Assembly: GCA_947561395.2 (NCBI GenBank) | Contig: OX387183.1 | Span: forward strand, 3,157,883 to 3,221,882 | DNA from: Buxus sempervirens | Taxonomy: Eukaryota > Streptophyta > Magnoliopsida > Buxales > Buxaceae | Length of the DNA: 64,000 bases | Direction: 5' to 3' | Part shown: positions 9,524 through 24,120 of the stretch, one piece after another | Layout: every line of letters starts with the position of its first letter | How positions within the stretch are numbered: the stretch's first letter is position 1 | Notes under the pieces: model-generated | Told to the model about the DNA's origin: nothing | Databases searched by the model: none | The model's input: only the letters and a program-made list of their open reading frames with translations | Made by a program: the position numbers and the translations under genes

Positions 9524-12500
9524 ATGGCTGTTGAAGTTTCGAAACTAGGGTTTCATTTGAACTCCAGGCCTACATTGTCCCCGTTTGTTCTGAGAAACCG
9601 ATTTAATCTTCCCAAACCCTTAGAATCCTGTAGTAGAAAGCTTATCTCTAGACCTCCTTCTTCGTCCTTGGTTGATGCACAGGAGATATCCTTCACTGAA
9701 CCTGAGAATCTCCTCATTGAAGCGCTTATTGGGATCCAAGGACGAGGTCGTTCTGCTTCTCCTCAGCAACTCAAAGTATGCTATGTACATGCGGCTAAGA
9801 CTATAAATTGGCTGCATCAGAATAGTACGAATTTTAATGAATTTCTTTGATTTTGATTTTGATTTGGGCAATTATTCAGGAGGCTGAACGCGCAGTTCAA
9901 GGTCTAGAAGCCTTAGAAGGAGTGCCTAATCCTGTATGTGATTTTCTGCGTATCCCAAATCATTTTCCCCGTTTTTCTTTTGAACAATTTATTTCTTTTG
10001 GTTAATTCATTTCACGGTTAAGTTGTTAGAGGGGCTGATCATCAACAGCAAAATGTGTTTGCAAGCGCCCGTTAGGATTTAGAGGGCATATCCTTGTTAT
10101 CGGTTCAATTTTCCTTCATCGGCATACTTGATTTTTCTTGTGTTGTAATGGATAAATTGTGAAATTTATCAATTATGATGTTGCATAACCTTGAAATTAA
10201 AGATCCCCCACGCCCTATCCCCAATCAACTGTATGGCAGACAAGCTCCGATTTGATTGAAGGTCGCTGGCGACTAATCTTTACAACAAGACCCGGGACAG
10301 CATCCCCTATCCAGGTTTGTTTTTCCTTTTTAATTTCAGAAGTTTTGAGCTTTATTTTTGGGTCTTTTTAAATTTGCTTAATTCATTTTTTCCCCTAGAG
10401 CTGAAGTCTGTGTTCTGAATTTCTGAGTCTTCTCAGTAGTTTTGTTGTCTGCCTGTTGTACACTTTTGTCAGAGAGGCAAATAAACATCATCCGTTTCCA
10501 CCCAAAATGGCAGCTTATTTATACATCATTGTGTAGCAGTAGGACCATAAGAGCAGGTCTATTAATCATGCACAAATTCTTCTTCTCTGGTCTCACCTTC
10601 ATGGAAACAATTGGCATCGTCTCCACAATATAATAACTGGACTGAGTAACATACTTTCAGACAGAGTCCATGGAGCTCAGTTCAAATTCAAGGTTGTCTG
10701 AGGGAAAGGGACTTCCATAAATCTTGGCAGCAAGCACATAATCTGGAATTTTTGTAGTTCTTAAGTAGGCATTATGAGCAGAAGCTGAAATCATACGGAA
10801 GTTTCCATCTTTTTCCGGTGACAATGCAAAAGGAGGCCATAAATTATGCCATGATTTGTAGTTTCCTTATATGTCATCCAAATTTGATAATTAAGTGTAC
10901 CTTCTGAATGAAGAAAAATGTAGTCCCTCTTTCTTAATATCTCAATTCAGTATTTATCTAGCTTCTGAATTTCAATACAGTTGCTGTCAGAATAATTTTT
11001 GACAACATTTCTCTGATTGACGTGGATATTTTTTATAAAAGTGCATATGACAAGTTTAAAAAAAAATAATAGCTGAAACAGTTTCACGAATTCTAAGATG
11101 AATGGTCCAATAGAATGTGGCTAATAGCTGGAGAGGGAGACTTTGCGTTTTAGCAAGCGGGATCAAGCAACATCCAATCTGACTTCAAAAGAATAAGAAA
11201 AGAAGGAAATATTAAAAAAAAAATTTACATATAACAAATATGCATGAGTGATAAAGTCAATTTACTGTTTTATTTTTATTTATTGAGAAGGAGTCCCCTA
11301 AGGCATTGCACCTTGCCAGTATTGAACTATTGATTTTATATCCATGATTTTTGTTGTGAGGACCTTTATAAGATCATTGCTTGGTTGTTTGATCAATCAC
11401 ACGCACAAACACACACATGTATGTATGTATATCATGTACTCTTAGCCTATAGAAAACCTTCCCTACATGTACTCTAACACCTCATCGTGTGGGATTTATT
11501 TGGGATTAAAGAAACTAATTTTTTTTGCCATGTCACCCTACATGCAGAAAATCATCTTGATCAGACACTTTTTGCCATCCAATCAGGCTCGAATTGTTGA
11601 ACATCTCTCAGTAGTTGCTTCCTCCTAATTTAAGTTTAGACGATCATTTGCATGTATACAAGCTAGCCAATGATATAGTCATGTTGATTTGGAGAAATTC
11701 CAGTTTCTATTATTTGCATAGTCTTTTTCACTTAAATTACTTCAATACTAATGTTTGCCTCTTGTTCCTTACTTCTTTGTAGAGAACATTTGTAGGGGTT
11801 GATTTTTTCAGCGTCTTTCAAGAAGTATATCTCAGGACAGATGACCCAAGGGTATCCAATATTGTAAGATTCTCTGATGCTATAGGTGAACTAAAAGTGG
11901 AGGTACGCCTTTATGTCGTAACTTTAAGATAATCTATTTTGGTGAATCATTTTTCTGATAAGCTAATGATATTAATGCAGTATAAGAACTCTGATAGTGT
12001 AACAAATCGTTATGAGGAATTTTTTTTTTCTTTTATTATCTTTTTTGAATTTGAAGAATCTGAATTTTGTCATGGAAACAATTATTTTGGTTTGTTGGTA
12101 AGAGTGGAACAGATATTTCTGTGTTTGTGCACACCATATATTTATATGTTTAAGCACACCTATGCCACCATGCACATATACAAACCGAAACACACACACA
12201 CACACACACACATTCACACAAAAATGTGTGGCACTTTGATATCTTACATCCATCCTCAACAAATCCTGGGGAGCTGTTTTAAGACTCAGTAACCCCAGTA
12301 AGGGAAAATTATAAAATCCCAGTCGGAAGCATTAAAATTTTAAATTAAAAATTGCCACAATTTTCCTGGAGATTACTTATCTTGGACTAATATTGTGACC
12401 TTGCATGAAAATTCTAGAAGAAAATACTTTTAAACAAAATAAATGCTTGTGAGACCAAACAACCCCATACAATATCTTCTTCTTTTATTTTTTTCCCATA

Positions 12501-14216
12501 TATTTTATTTTTCATATGTTTTTACTTTCTTCCCAATATGATGTCTTTTTGAAGGTATTAGCAGACTCTCAACCAATACCTTCAATCCTTGTTTCTATCT
12601 GGTACCACAATAGGATCCAAAATATGTAAGAAAATCAATGCAAGATATGAGGAACGTCTGAGAAAAAAATCCTATCAGTGATTTGAGGAAGGAAAATATC
12701 TGTGCAAAAAGGTTATGACCAATGATAACACCACCTATAAGGCAGTATCCTCATAAAGGAATACTCCCTGGGAGTCAAACTTGCTGGTTTCTGTTCCATG
12801 GCAAGGAGCTAGTTCTCATAAAAATTCCTGACAGTAATTTTGTTTGGATGATTATTCCATTCTTGACAATACCTGGAACTAGTTTAGTTTGTTTTGGACT
12901 TTAAGAAAGTATATTGAGGAACTGGTCTATTTTCCCAGTCAGAACTACTTAGTGAGAAAGTAAGATTGAAATTCACTAGTATGGTGCTTAAGATTAAATG
13001 AAAAATGATGACTGTATGTCAGATCATATGATAATTGTTGAACAGGTCACATAAGTATCGACATTGTTCAATGAAAGATGTTCAGTTGCAATTTAATGGA
13101 ATGGGACTACTATTTTCGTGAAAATTTTTTTGTATTGTGGAAGAAAATAAACATAAGTAAAATTTACTTTGTAACTTTATTGTAGCTGAGTTTTGTATTA
13201 TTTGAATGCTTTTTCGGAATGCGTGCATGACAGACATGATATCAATCTTTCTGCACTTGCGCATCACTTTTTAGTTCAAAATGTTAGCCAAGGTATTTCA
13301 GGAACAATTGGTTATGTTCCTTCTTACATTCTGCATGATTTTTTTCATCCAGGCAGCAGCATCAACTGAAGATGGAAAACGCATCCTTTTCCAGTTTGAT
13401 AGGGCAGCTTTTTCATTTAAATTTTTACCATTCAAGGTTCCATATCCTGTGCCATTTAGGCTTCTTGGGGATGAAGCAAAGGGATGGTTGGATACAACAT
13501 ATTTGTCTCCTTCTGGAAATATACGTATATCAAGAGGAAATAAGGTAAATAGACAACTGTCCATAGATAAACTTTAGCTGTAATGGGTCCAAAATACACT
13601 TAACACGGCAGTTTTTATATACCTGGAATGTTCATTGACCATGACAAATGCTTAACATTCCAAATAGATGCAGTTGGATGTAAATCCTATTTTGACATCG
13701 GAATCTATCGAATACCATAGTTTCATTCAGATCAAGTTTTTGAAAGCCATTTCTGGTTGACTCTATCCATATCCTTTTCATTCTTCCTCTGGTACTTTAT
13801 ATCATTCAACTTGCATCCTATCAACCGTTTTATGGAAGCCTTATAGGTTTGTGCTTTACATACCAGAACCATCCTTACCTGCTTTTTTTTTTGTCAGAGC
13901 TACTTTTGGACTCTTTTGAATCTGTTCATTCTTGATGTTATATTTCCTTGACTTTCCTCAGATCCATCTAAACATCCAAATCTTGAATATAATCACTATA
14001 TGAACACATTAATTTTTTTGTTGTGTCTGCTTTTATATCATGTTTTGTTTTGACAATTTACCTTTTAACTTGACTAGAAATTTCCGTCACACAACTTCCC
14101 TGAAAACTAATTTGGTTTGGATATCTGTATAGTGCATCAAACTTTACACACACATACAAACCATGATGTGTAAAAAACTATGAAAAATACACATTATATA
14201 TATATATATATATATA

Positions 14217-14263
<47 letters not shown>

Positions 14264-17081
14264 GTATATATATATATATATATATAATGTATATATATAT
14301 ATATATAATGTGTATTTTTCATAGTTTCTTACATGTCATTGTTTGCTGGAAACCAGTCATCCATAAAACCATTTTACGCCCCGCATATGGTCCAATGGGA
14401 TCAGATGTTGAGCCTGTTATGGTCTTAAAAACACTGCCAAGCTTTCCTGTCATCTGTCGATTGGCTAAGAACATACAAAAACTTCTTTATAGTGCAGGGA
14501 ACCACATTTGTTCTGCAAAAGAAAACTGAACCAAGACAAAGATTACTGACAGCCATTTCCACGGGTACAGGTGTAATAGAGGTAAGCTCTATGTTGAAAT
14601 GGTTTAAGTTTTGACTTGTATGTCAGAGCACACACCACTATGACCGTACATTTAGTTGTATAGATACTTTCAAGCTGATTTGCAAATACAATGATGTCCA
14701 CAGGCAATGAATGAGCTTATTTCCCTAAATCAGAGATCAGAAAAAGGAGAGACTGAACTTCTAGAGGGAGAATGGCAATTAATATGGAGTTCACAGGTTT
14801 CTTAAGTCTATGGTAGCAATTATTTATTTGTATTAATTGGAAAGGAAGTATCATTCATATGTCTATATATCTATTGTTCAAGCCCATATGTTGCTCTTAA
14901 ATTTGACTGAGAATTTAGGCATTAATCAATTTTTTTCCCTTGGATGGTTAATTTAGTTCATTACTTCAAAGTGGAATTTAGCCGTCTTAGAACTGCAATC
15001 TTAAAACAAACATGGTCGCAACAGTGAATGTTGATTCTCCCATTTGTCATTAATATCTTCATAATTTTTCCTTTTGGTGATTGATGGATAATTAGGACTC
15101 GAACAATGACTTTGAGACAGTCCTGTAGAGCAAGAAGTTGGCAGTGAGAACTTATTTTCCTGTACTATCTTTTTGGATTGTTGTGGGATAGTTGGCTAAC
15201 TTTCGCTCCTCTCTCACCACTACGCAAACACATTCTCCCTTCTGGCCTATCTTTATATATGTGTTAGCGTGCACAAATCTATGAAGTGCAGATGGGATTG
15301 GCTACTTTTTTTGGCTGAAATTAATCTGCCTTATAATTGTTTCATTGTTTGTCCAGTCTGGATCACTATGTCCTAATTTCTTTCTTGTGTTTTTGTATTA
15401 CCTTCTGGGTCTCAATGTGAGGAAAACAGTTTTTAGTTCGTGGTTCTGAATGTCCCATGTCTCTGAAAATGTCCCATTTGTGGTTTCTTTCATATTATTG
15501 TTAGTTTGTTGGTCTCAATATGTCCTAGTTTCTTTTATGAATCCGACTTATTATTGTTAGTTTGTGGGTCTCACTATGCCCTAGTTTCTTTTATGAATCT
15601 GACCTGATTTTTTTTTTTTTATCCCCAAATTTTGTCAAGCTGAATTGAAATTGGCTTTTATATTGTAGACAGAGACAGATAGTTGGTTAGAAAATGCAGC
15701 CAATGGCCTGATGGGAATGCAGGTAAGCTTCAATGGTAAAAGTTGATAATGTCATTATTATCATTTTGTCTCATTATGCTATGTTAACTTTTTCCCTATG
15801 AAAAACTGTTCTTGATAGAGGCTCATTGATTCCTTTCTATTATTTTATGTTTTAGATAGTCAAGGAAAATGGGCAACTGAAGTTTCTGGTTGACATCTTG
15901 CTTGGTTTTAGATTCTCCATGAATGGAACTTTTGTGTGAGTTCTCTAAATACTTGGTTTAAAGTTGGTAAAATTTGGTCATCTAATCTTGGTAGCTTAGG
16001 AACATAGCAGCAGTTGTCTATGCCATCTGGTTGTTATTTATATCCAAAGGTTACTCTATGGATCCTATGATAAAGTATTTCATTTCAATCGTTGAGAACA
16101 TCTGTTGTCACATTTAGGGAGGTGAACTTGTATTTGTTAATAAATTCTTTCTTTTTCTTTGTTTGCTAAAGTGGTATTTGGGCTCTAAATACGTGTAGCA
16201 GCGCATAGCATCCACGTCTTCTTCCCAGAAAACCCCCAAGCTGGGAAGGGAAGTGATCTGTGATCACTTTGCGTCAATCTTTGCCACTATGTAATAACTG
16301 TTCTAGATTTTCTTCTGTGTCAGTACGGTGTTTATGACTGATAAAGGAAGAAACTTCTACTAAGTGTCATTTTGTAAATGAAGGTAGGCTTAGACACTGA
16401 TTTTGGGTGTTAAAGATCCAGAAAAAAGCAAAAGACACTAAGTTTGTTTGTCTAAATTATACATATCTTTACCTGCACTACGATTTGGTAGAATCCAAGA
16501 AGTGTGATGAAGAGACCATTTTAGAAGAAAGTGTCAGAAAGATCTCTTCCTGATTTTTCTAGCGTCATTTTCCATTTGCTTGAAGTCTGGTGACCGTGAT
16601 TTTTGTTGTGTTCAACATTGACAGGAGAATTGACACCAACTCATATGATATCACAATGGATGATGCAGCCATCATAGCTGGTCCATTTGGAGTCCCCATG
16701 GAGATGAAAACAAAGTTCAACCTGGAGTTACTGTAAGATCTAAAAAGTTTCAGATATGATAAAATGCTTTTATTAACCAGTTAAAACTCCATATATAATT
16801 ATAATTATTTTCCTAATCAAAGGTGGCTGCACTTAACTAGGAGCCATGCTTTACTCTTTTAATGAACCATGCTTGCAATTAAGTGTTTATGAATTATATT
16901 AAACTTCATTAATGCACTATATCAAACCTAGCACATCCTTATGTGTGTGGTACTTGTCATCTGTTGCAGGTATAGTGATGACAAGATCAGGATTACTCGG
17001 GGTTACAACAAGATTATGTTTGTCCATTTACGAACTAACAGATCAAAGCAGGAACGAATGCTTGAGAAACCAGATCCGTAA
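9524..17081 (+). CDS. PAP12 (FBN10): Plastid-lipid-associated protein 12-type fibrillin with two PAP/fibrillin domains, chloroplast
   Basis: Fibrillins are plastid lipid-associated structural proteins of thylakoids and plastoglobules. Coding exons are 9524-9775, 9880-9933, 10240-10314, 11783-11902, 13353-13544, 14498-14581, 14704-14796, 15669-15722, 15856-15935, 16625-16732 and 16970-17081, giving 407 codons in one frame with GT..AG introns. The N-terminus (about 50 residues) is Ser/Arg-rich, as in a transit peptide. The first domain follows: GIQGRGRSASPQQL, then LIEGRWRLIFTTRPGTASP (from about residue 106), then FKVPYPVPFRLLGDEAKGWL (exon 5). A second, shorter repeat begins at LLEGEWQLIWSSQ (exon 7) and ends with ITRGYNKIMFVHLR. 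Two domains and this length match the PAP12/FBN10 subgroup. A GTG 27 bases upstream is in frame, but ATG 9524 is the better start. AATAAA at 17361-17366 could be the polyadenylation signal. Confidence 0.93.
12191..12212. repeat. (CA)n microsatellite in fibrillin intron 4
   Basis: About eleven CA units run from 'cgaaacacacac' to 'cacacattcac'. Confidence 0.85.
14160..14342. repeat. Palindrome with central (TA)n array in fibrillin intron 5
   Basis: Arms of about 34 bases (AAACTATGAAAAATACACAT and its complement ATGTGTATTTTTCATAGTTT) face each other across about 110 bases of (TA)n interrupted by 'ataatgt'. It can form a cruciform, could be a TA-expanded MITE, and lies upstream of exon 6 on the sense strand. 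Confidence 0.8.
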
Positions 17082-17986
17082 CTATTGGTGAGAAGCAATA
17101 TGTAAGATGTTGATTGGAAATCAGTGGGACTCAAGCTTTATCATGAATATTACCTTCTTTCCATGGCAAATGTGAAGGGGATCTAATGATAGGTAACAAA
17201 AACTGGTTAAAAGATATTCTACCTGTCATTTAGTTTTTAGTTTATGGATACTAAGGAATGATTTTAGATTACAATGTAACTTGGCAACAACATTTTACTA
17301 CTCAAGGTTTGAATATGAAAATGACCTTCCTTCCCTAGCAAAAGTAGAGGGATCTTTTATAATAAATGACAGAATGGTTAGTAGTCATTCATACTGATCA
17401 CTTAATTTTTAATTTTACAATACATTACTCTAATTACAAAAATGTGATGGATTACACTAATATCAAATGATTTTGAACAGCTGGAGCTGTTCATGATGAT
17501 CATATGTGATAGAAAATGAAGATGGTTGTTCATTTGGGGTGTTCATTTAAATGGCCATGTCGATTGGAATTGTTTGGGGTTGCAGCAATTGGACAAATAT
17601 TGCACTGAGTCAAAGTCTATTTACAGTACAATGATCTTATCTATGTATAGAAAATGAGGGGGTATTTATTTAAGTGGCTATGGTTGGAACAATCTGATGC
17701 ATTTAAAAGGATGGCATCCTCAGTTTAAGTGATTGAAAATATCATTTATTTAAGTGGTGATAATCCCATTAAAATGCATACAAAATAGATGATTAAACTA
17801 TCATTGAAAGGGTCATGTCTCATGATCCCATTGATAAGATCCTTCATATGATTATGATATTGAGTGCACGAAATATATGGCCAATACTGACCATTTCAGG
17901 AAACTATTCTATGAATAATGGATGGATTTAATTATTGTTATGAAAAGTATGATTATTTTTGTACTGGTGATAGTAGGCATGGAAAT

Positions 17987-18245
17987 TAGGGCTACAAACG
18001 AGCCAAGCCGAGCTTTGTAGATGTCCGCTCAGGCTCATAAACCTTGGGCAAGGCTCAAGCTCAGTTCAACTCGACTCAGGCACGTTAAAATTTTTGAGTT
18101 CAGGCTCGGTTCACAAAAGCTCGACTTGTTAAAGACTAGGCTAACAAAAGGCTTGCCCCACAAAAAATGACAGTATGTGGTTAAAGGCTCGTTGAGATAA
18201 AAAAAATTTCAGGCTCAAGCTTTGATTGAGAAAATTCCAACCGTT
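17987..18245. mobile_element. hAT-like left-end fragment
   Basis: It begins TAGGGCTACAAACGAGCC and continues with many 'ggctcaagctc/ctcggttc' motifs, the style of plant hAT termini ('TAGGGxTxxAAACGAGCC'). No matching right end or duplication was found, so it is probably truncated. Confidence 0.45.
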
Positions 18246-18344
18246 GAATACTTCACATGGCAACATCTCCTTCAAAGTGCACGGAGAAATGCAGGAAAAT
18301 ATTTGCAGAGAATATCACCTATGTAAAATATGGTTGCTAATTTC

Positions 18345-18660
18345 AAGGTCATCATTATTATCATCAGCAGCATAAGTTAGTTCCCCCCAAAGTGGGGCAA
18401 CAACATGAATCTTATCTCTCCATTCTGGTCTATCAAAAATCATATCTTAGTAATTTAAATTTATTTAAGTAATAGTTTTATTAACTCCATCTATGTCGTT
18501 TTAAATCTTCTTTTTGATTTTAGAGGCCCTTCCATATGTATCATTTTGCACCTTCTTATAAATGTAACTTTAAGCCCTTTTATATGTCCAAACCACCTTA
18601 ACTTACTCTTAAAATTTTTAATTTTTTTAAATTATCTTTTTTAGATTTGTGCCCAGCATT
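18345..18660 (-). mobile_element. RTE-type LINE 3' remnant
   Basis: Read on the minus strand, 'tggagagataagattcatg..ccccactttgggg..gaactaacttatg' followed by GATGATGAT-like triplets matches the 3' end signature of plant RTE LINEs. The same sequence occurs on the plus strand at 29150-29230, 40600-40700 and 41755-41825. No ORF is preserved. Confidence 0.6.
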
Positions 18661-18889
18661 TTGTACCATATAAATATTATTGAGAAAATAAAGGATAAAA
18701 TTTTATTGTCACACGAATTTCTCGGACCAAGGCTGTTGCCACGTGATATTGACGAGACATCTGGACCGCAAATCCGAAATAAGAATGTACGTTAAGGATT
18801 GGATAATGTGAATTCGTGGTTCATTTAAGTCGAGTTTCATTTGGCGTGAGTTTCATTTGGACAAGCTTGCTTTAAAAAAAAAAGACAAA

Positions 18890-20292
18890 AGCAAGGAGCT
18901 TGGATCAGAGGCTGTTTACAGAGGAGCTGAGGAGATCAATCTAGGGTTCCAGAGGTATTTTCTAACTCAGACGAGATTTCATCGTATTTTGATGTATTTT
19001 TTTGAGATAATTTCTTGAAGATCGATCTACGGAGAGCCTTTGGATCGATCGCCTTTAGGATCGGTGATATCTTTGCTGAAAGTATTGAGTGTTTAGAGCG
19101 AAAATGTTTGCTTTGATGTTTACTTTTTCCCAGTTTAATTGTTCAAGGCGATGTTGTTAGATCGGGTTGTGACCGATCGATTCACATTTTCTTTACGATT
19201 GGGAATTTATTTGTCTTAAATGATTTCGTATTGGTGTTCATTTCTTTACATTTCTTATTGATGATAATTTAATTGTAATTCAACTGAAAAACAAGACGAT
19301 TGTATGTTGATTACAGGGGCTTTTTCGAGTTTTCTGATAGGGTATATTTATGTCTTCTTAATTCGTTCTTGTGAATTTTTTTTTTTAAATTTCATTTGGT
19401 AATATTTTGGTTTTAATGAGTCGTTTGAAAATGGTAAAATTTTTTCGTCTAGATCTGCATTTGTTATTTTATGCTGGCGAGTGGTAAAATTGGATTTTTT
19501 TTTATTTATCTCATCCTTGTTTTAGCTGAGAAATTTGGTTATCTAGTTTGATTGGTTGAGTTTCACGAGCGGTTATGGATCTTTCATGAAATATCTAGGC
19601 TCATTTGGCAATAAGTTATTTATTTTGGCACATGAACGTTTCGAGATCAACTTATAATTAGTTTCTATTGGATCAGAGAATTACTTCTGACTTATTTAAA
19701 CTGGATTTTTGGGGCAAAGTGGTTGGAAGCTCTTTTACTGGGATAAGTATTTATAGCTCTCTGAAATGCATAAGTTGTCTTCCTGAGGTGTCCTTTTCAA
19801 TTTGCATTCTTTTTTCTGTATTATGTAGTTTTAAAATTCCATTCAAGGGTATGTTGACAAATTATTATTTGTGATAAACTAATACTGCCTGTGTTTCTTC
19901 AGAATCTTTTAGGTTTGATGTCAAAATCCTTGCCGGGCACTCTTTTTTTGATGGCTAGATGTATTTTCCTATTATTATGTTCATTTTGAATTTTTTGGAT
20001 TTCTTAATGGAACTGTGTACTTTGGTTCTTAACTATGGAAAGGAATTTGGAACCTACTAGTTAATAAAGCAGAAATTAGTAATAGATTTTTTTTTTCATA
20101 TTTATTTATTTACTTATTCTTGGAGAAGGAAAATGTACCCTTACTACTTGGTAATTGAGGCATCTTGTGTGTGAAATAGTTTTATGGAGCTGAATATATG
20201 TATAAGCAACATTTCAATAGCTGGTGTTCATCAAACATTCTTGTAGGTATTATGATATGAAGTTTGTATGTTTGTTTAGTAGGCTTTAGAAG
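18890..20292 (+). promoter_or_regulatory. Actin 5' UTR: leader exon and leader intron
   Basis: A non-coding leader exon appears to end at 18954 (AGAG|GTATTT). It is joined over an intron of about 1.33 kb (18955-20282, ending TTTAGTAG) to the ten bases before the ATG at 20293. Plant actin genes typically have such a leader intron, which raises expression. The intron is T-rich with no coding exon. The transcription start is not visible; 18890 is an approximate left limit. An alternative acceptor (TTGTAG, about 20246) is possible. Confidence 0.65.
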
Positions 20293-21917
<1,625 letters not shown>

Positions 21918-22585
21918 TCATGTCCGGGAAGGGGATGGGTGGATGAAGATATTTATCCTTTCAAATGGTGGAAAATGCTTCTAATGTTGCGGTTTGCACA
22001 AGTGTTGCTTTAATTCTTCCTTTATTTGCATTTGCATATTTTTTTTTTTTTGAAGTTTTGCCTCCCTGCAGTCTCTTATTCTAGTTGGGGACGATGACCT
22101 TGAAGCCCCTATAAAATTTTCCGTTGTAGTGATGCAATTTTTTGGTTTTTTGTTTTGGTTTGAGTCGGATTGGGGTTTCATTTCATCTTTCAGGAGATCT
22201 TTGGATTGCCTAGAAACTCGTAAATATATCTCTTTCGGTGTGAAATGCTAAGAGATTTATCTGATTATAGGTGCTTTCTTGATGTAGAGCAGGGGATTCT
22301 TACTGGGTTAGAGATGTCAATAAAGGCCGACTTAGTTCTTACCATAGCTATCAAGACTAGAGATCAAGGTAAGACGAATATTACGAGCGCTTCCTGGTAT
22401 CAATAAAGATTAAAGTTTTAAGGTAGTACGTCATTGCGAAAAGGTTGAGCTTTGAGTGCACCAAATTCTTGGTTGCATTGCCTTGAATGTGGTACGTCGC
22501 AGTGCCAATTGTAAATAAAAATTTATAATTATATCTTTAGGAGGTTTTTAATACTGCCCCGTATATGTCAGAGCGTTAGCCTAAC
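21918..22585. other. Actin 3' UTR and intergenic DNA
   Basis: The T-rich actin 3' UTR is followed by unremarkable sequence. No ORF or repeat is recognised up to the inverted-repeat element. Confidence 0.4.
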
Positions 22586-22893
22586 GCTGGAAGATCGGCT
22601 GGAATCTCCACATTTCTTTGCCGTGTGTCTTTAATTTATTATTAGCTACAACCAAATTAATCACTTGGTTACAACTCATCAAAGATACAACATAGTTTAG
22701 CATAAGATACAATTCAATTCTTCGTGGGTACAACCCAATGTACATATCATATCATAGGGTACAATTCCATTCATCATGAAATACAATCCAACTTATCGTT
22801 GGATACAATCCATTTCATCATGATAAGTTGGTATGATAAATGAGTAGAACACGTGGCGAAAATCGGTGGATGCTCCGGCCGATCTTCCACACA
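22586..22893. repeat. Inverted-repeat element with internal short repeats
   Basis: The left end 'tggaagatcggctggaatct' is the near complement of the right end 'ctccggccgatcttcca'. Internal sequence repeats an 'atacaat-cca-ttcatca' motif about six times. It is probably a MITE, but no target duplication is clear. Confidence 0.5.
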
Positions 22894-22986
22894 AGAAGCT
22901 CCATGTGAGGGCTTTTAATACACACAGCATGATCTTATGGTGGCTCCAAAAGAGGCTCCACGGGATTTTAGTTGAATTCGTATGTA

Positions 22987-23234
22987 CACAAGGGCCATAA
23001 CAGACATAAAATTAGTCTACAAAATGTACATAACATTAGTCCAGAAGGTGCATGTGCAATATTACAAATACAAGGGCCATAACAGACATAAAATTAGTCT
23101 ACAAAATGTACATAACATTAGTCCAGAAGGTGCATGTGCAATATTACAAATACAAGGGCCATAACAGACATAAAATTAGTCTACAAAATGTACATAACAT
23201 TAGTCCAGAAGGTGCATGTGCAATACTACAAATA
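22987..23234. repeat. Three tandem copies of an 82-bp unit
   Basis: 'agggccataacagacataaa' recurs at 22991, 23073 and 23155, a period of exactly 82. The copies are nearly identical and the last one decays after 'gcaatactacaaatacga'. Because 82 is not a multiple of three, the ORFs across it are accidental. It lies about 650 bases from the callose synthase stop, in its 3' flank. Confidence 0.92.
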
Positions 23235-23883
23235 CGAAGAAAGTAGACAAGGAGGGATTGGTTTTGCAATTGATTAAGTTTTAAAAAAAATTGAGATAGT
23301 TTTGACTATTATATCCTTTTGTTAATGAATCTTTACAATAATATATAATGACTCTTTTAATGAATCTTCACATTTCGGTTGGCACAATTCCCAAGGGAAT
23401 ACCTCGTGTTATATATAGTATAGATTACCATCAGGAGTGCAGTGCATATAAAGTGTTACACATAAAGAGAGGAAACAGTTTTTCACTTATCCAAATTTTG
23501 AACAAAGTAATGTATATTTGTTGGCACACTTTCCAAGGGGCCCATTCTCATTATATATAATATAAATTATTTTTATCTTATTAAGAGGTTGTCAATCACC
23601 ATCTTTTAAGACACGTTATAAGAGTAAATACAACAACAAAAAGTTCATTAACAGCGCGCGGCAAAATAACTCAAATTTTACACGGCTTGGATTTCCCTGC
23701 ACTCACTCTTACAAAATCCTTTATCACAAGTTCTACACGTTAGGCCAAACCCCAAATACATACAGTGGGTCGTTCAATTAAACAAACACAGTAAACAATC
23801 AGTAAAAATTAGCTTGGAAGTTAAAGTAATGAGGTAATAAAGCAGTATCATATACAGATAACTACAGGGGCCAGGACTCGTCA
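23235..23883. other. Region between the tandem repeat and the callose synthase stop
   Basis: It contains two copies of the dispersed 'ggcacaattcccaa..ttatatata' motif (23379-23425, 23521-23568) and the presumed callose synthase 3' UTR. No gene is seen. Confidence 0.4.
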
Positions 23884-24120
23884 TTATAGGCGGTTGTTGG
23901 GATTATTTCCAGCCAGAATAAGGGAGATCTCCAACCCTCGGCTGAACGCTTGATTGAACATAAGCCTGGTCTGGAATGTTGATACAAATGGAAACCACGA
24001 GAACAGAGCTATAGGCATGAATATGAGCATTCCCATCCCAGCATCGTATAGACGGGCAATTGAGCGGATGGATTTCCAGATTCCTATCTTCTTCATCAAA
24101 GGCTTCCAAGCTGTTGCTAT
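23884..24120 (-). CDS. Callose synthase last exon
   Basis: This exon has 78 codons and a TAA stop. It starts [20 protein letters not shown] and includes [20 protein letters not shown] and the ending [14 protein letters not shown]. It lies 6.1 kb from the preceding exon. No clear AATAAA was found in the 300 bases after the stop. Confidence 0.94.
   Translation of the reverse strand: MATAWKPLMKKIGIWKSIRSIARLYDAGMGMLIFMPIALFSWFPFVSTFQTRLMFNQAFSRGLEISLILAGNNPNNRL

Larger units (their letters stand above)
17082..18889. other. Intergenic region between fibrillin and actin genes
   Basis: It holds the fibrillin 3' UTR, a hAT-like left end at 17987 and a minus-strand RTE remnant at 18345-18660 (both listed). 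The last about 230 bases, containing 'ccacgtgatattgacg' at 18739, are the likely actin promoter. No gene is seen. Confidence 0.5.

Noticed and set aside
11939-12292. 117-codon ORF in a fibrillin intron
   Set aside because: It crosses the (CA)n microsatellite, lies between two well-supported exons, and has no similarity to known families.
14287-14529. 80-codon ORF overlapping fibrillin exon 6
   Set aside because: It begins in the (TA)n array and is in the wrong frame for exon 6.
22987-23234. CRISPR-like array (regular direct repeats)
   Set aside because: The units are contiguous 82-bp tandem copies without spacers, in a plant genome.
22982-23246. Plus-strand ORFs with repeated peptide (GHNRHKISLQNVHN)
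   Set aside because: They result from the 82-bp tandem repeat; the unit is not a multiple of three and there is no coding signature.
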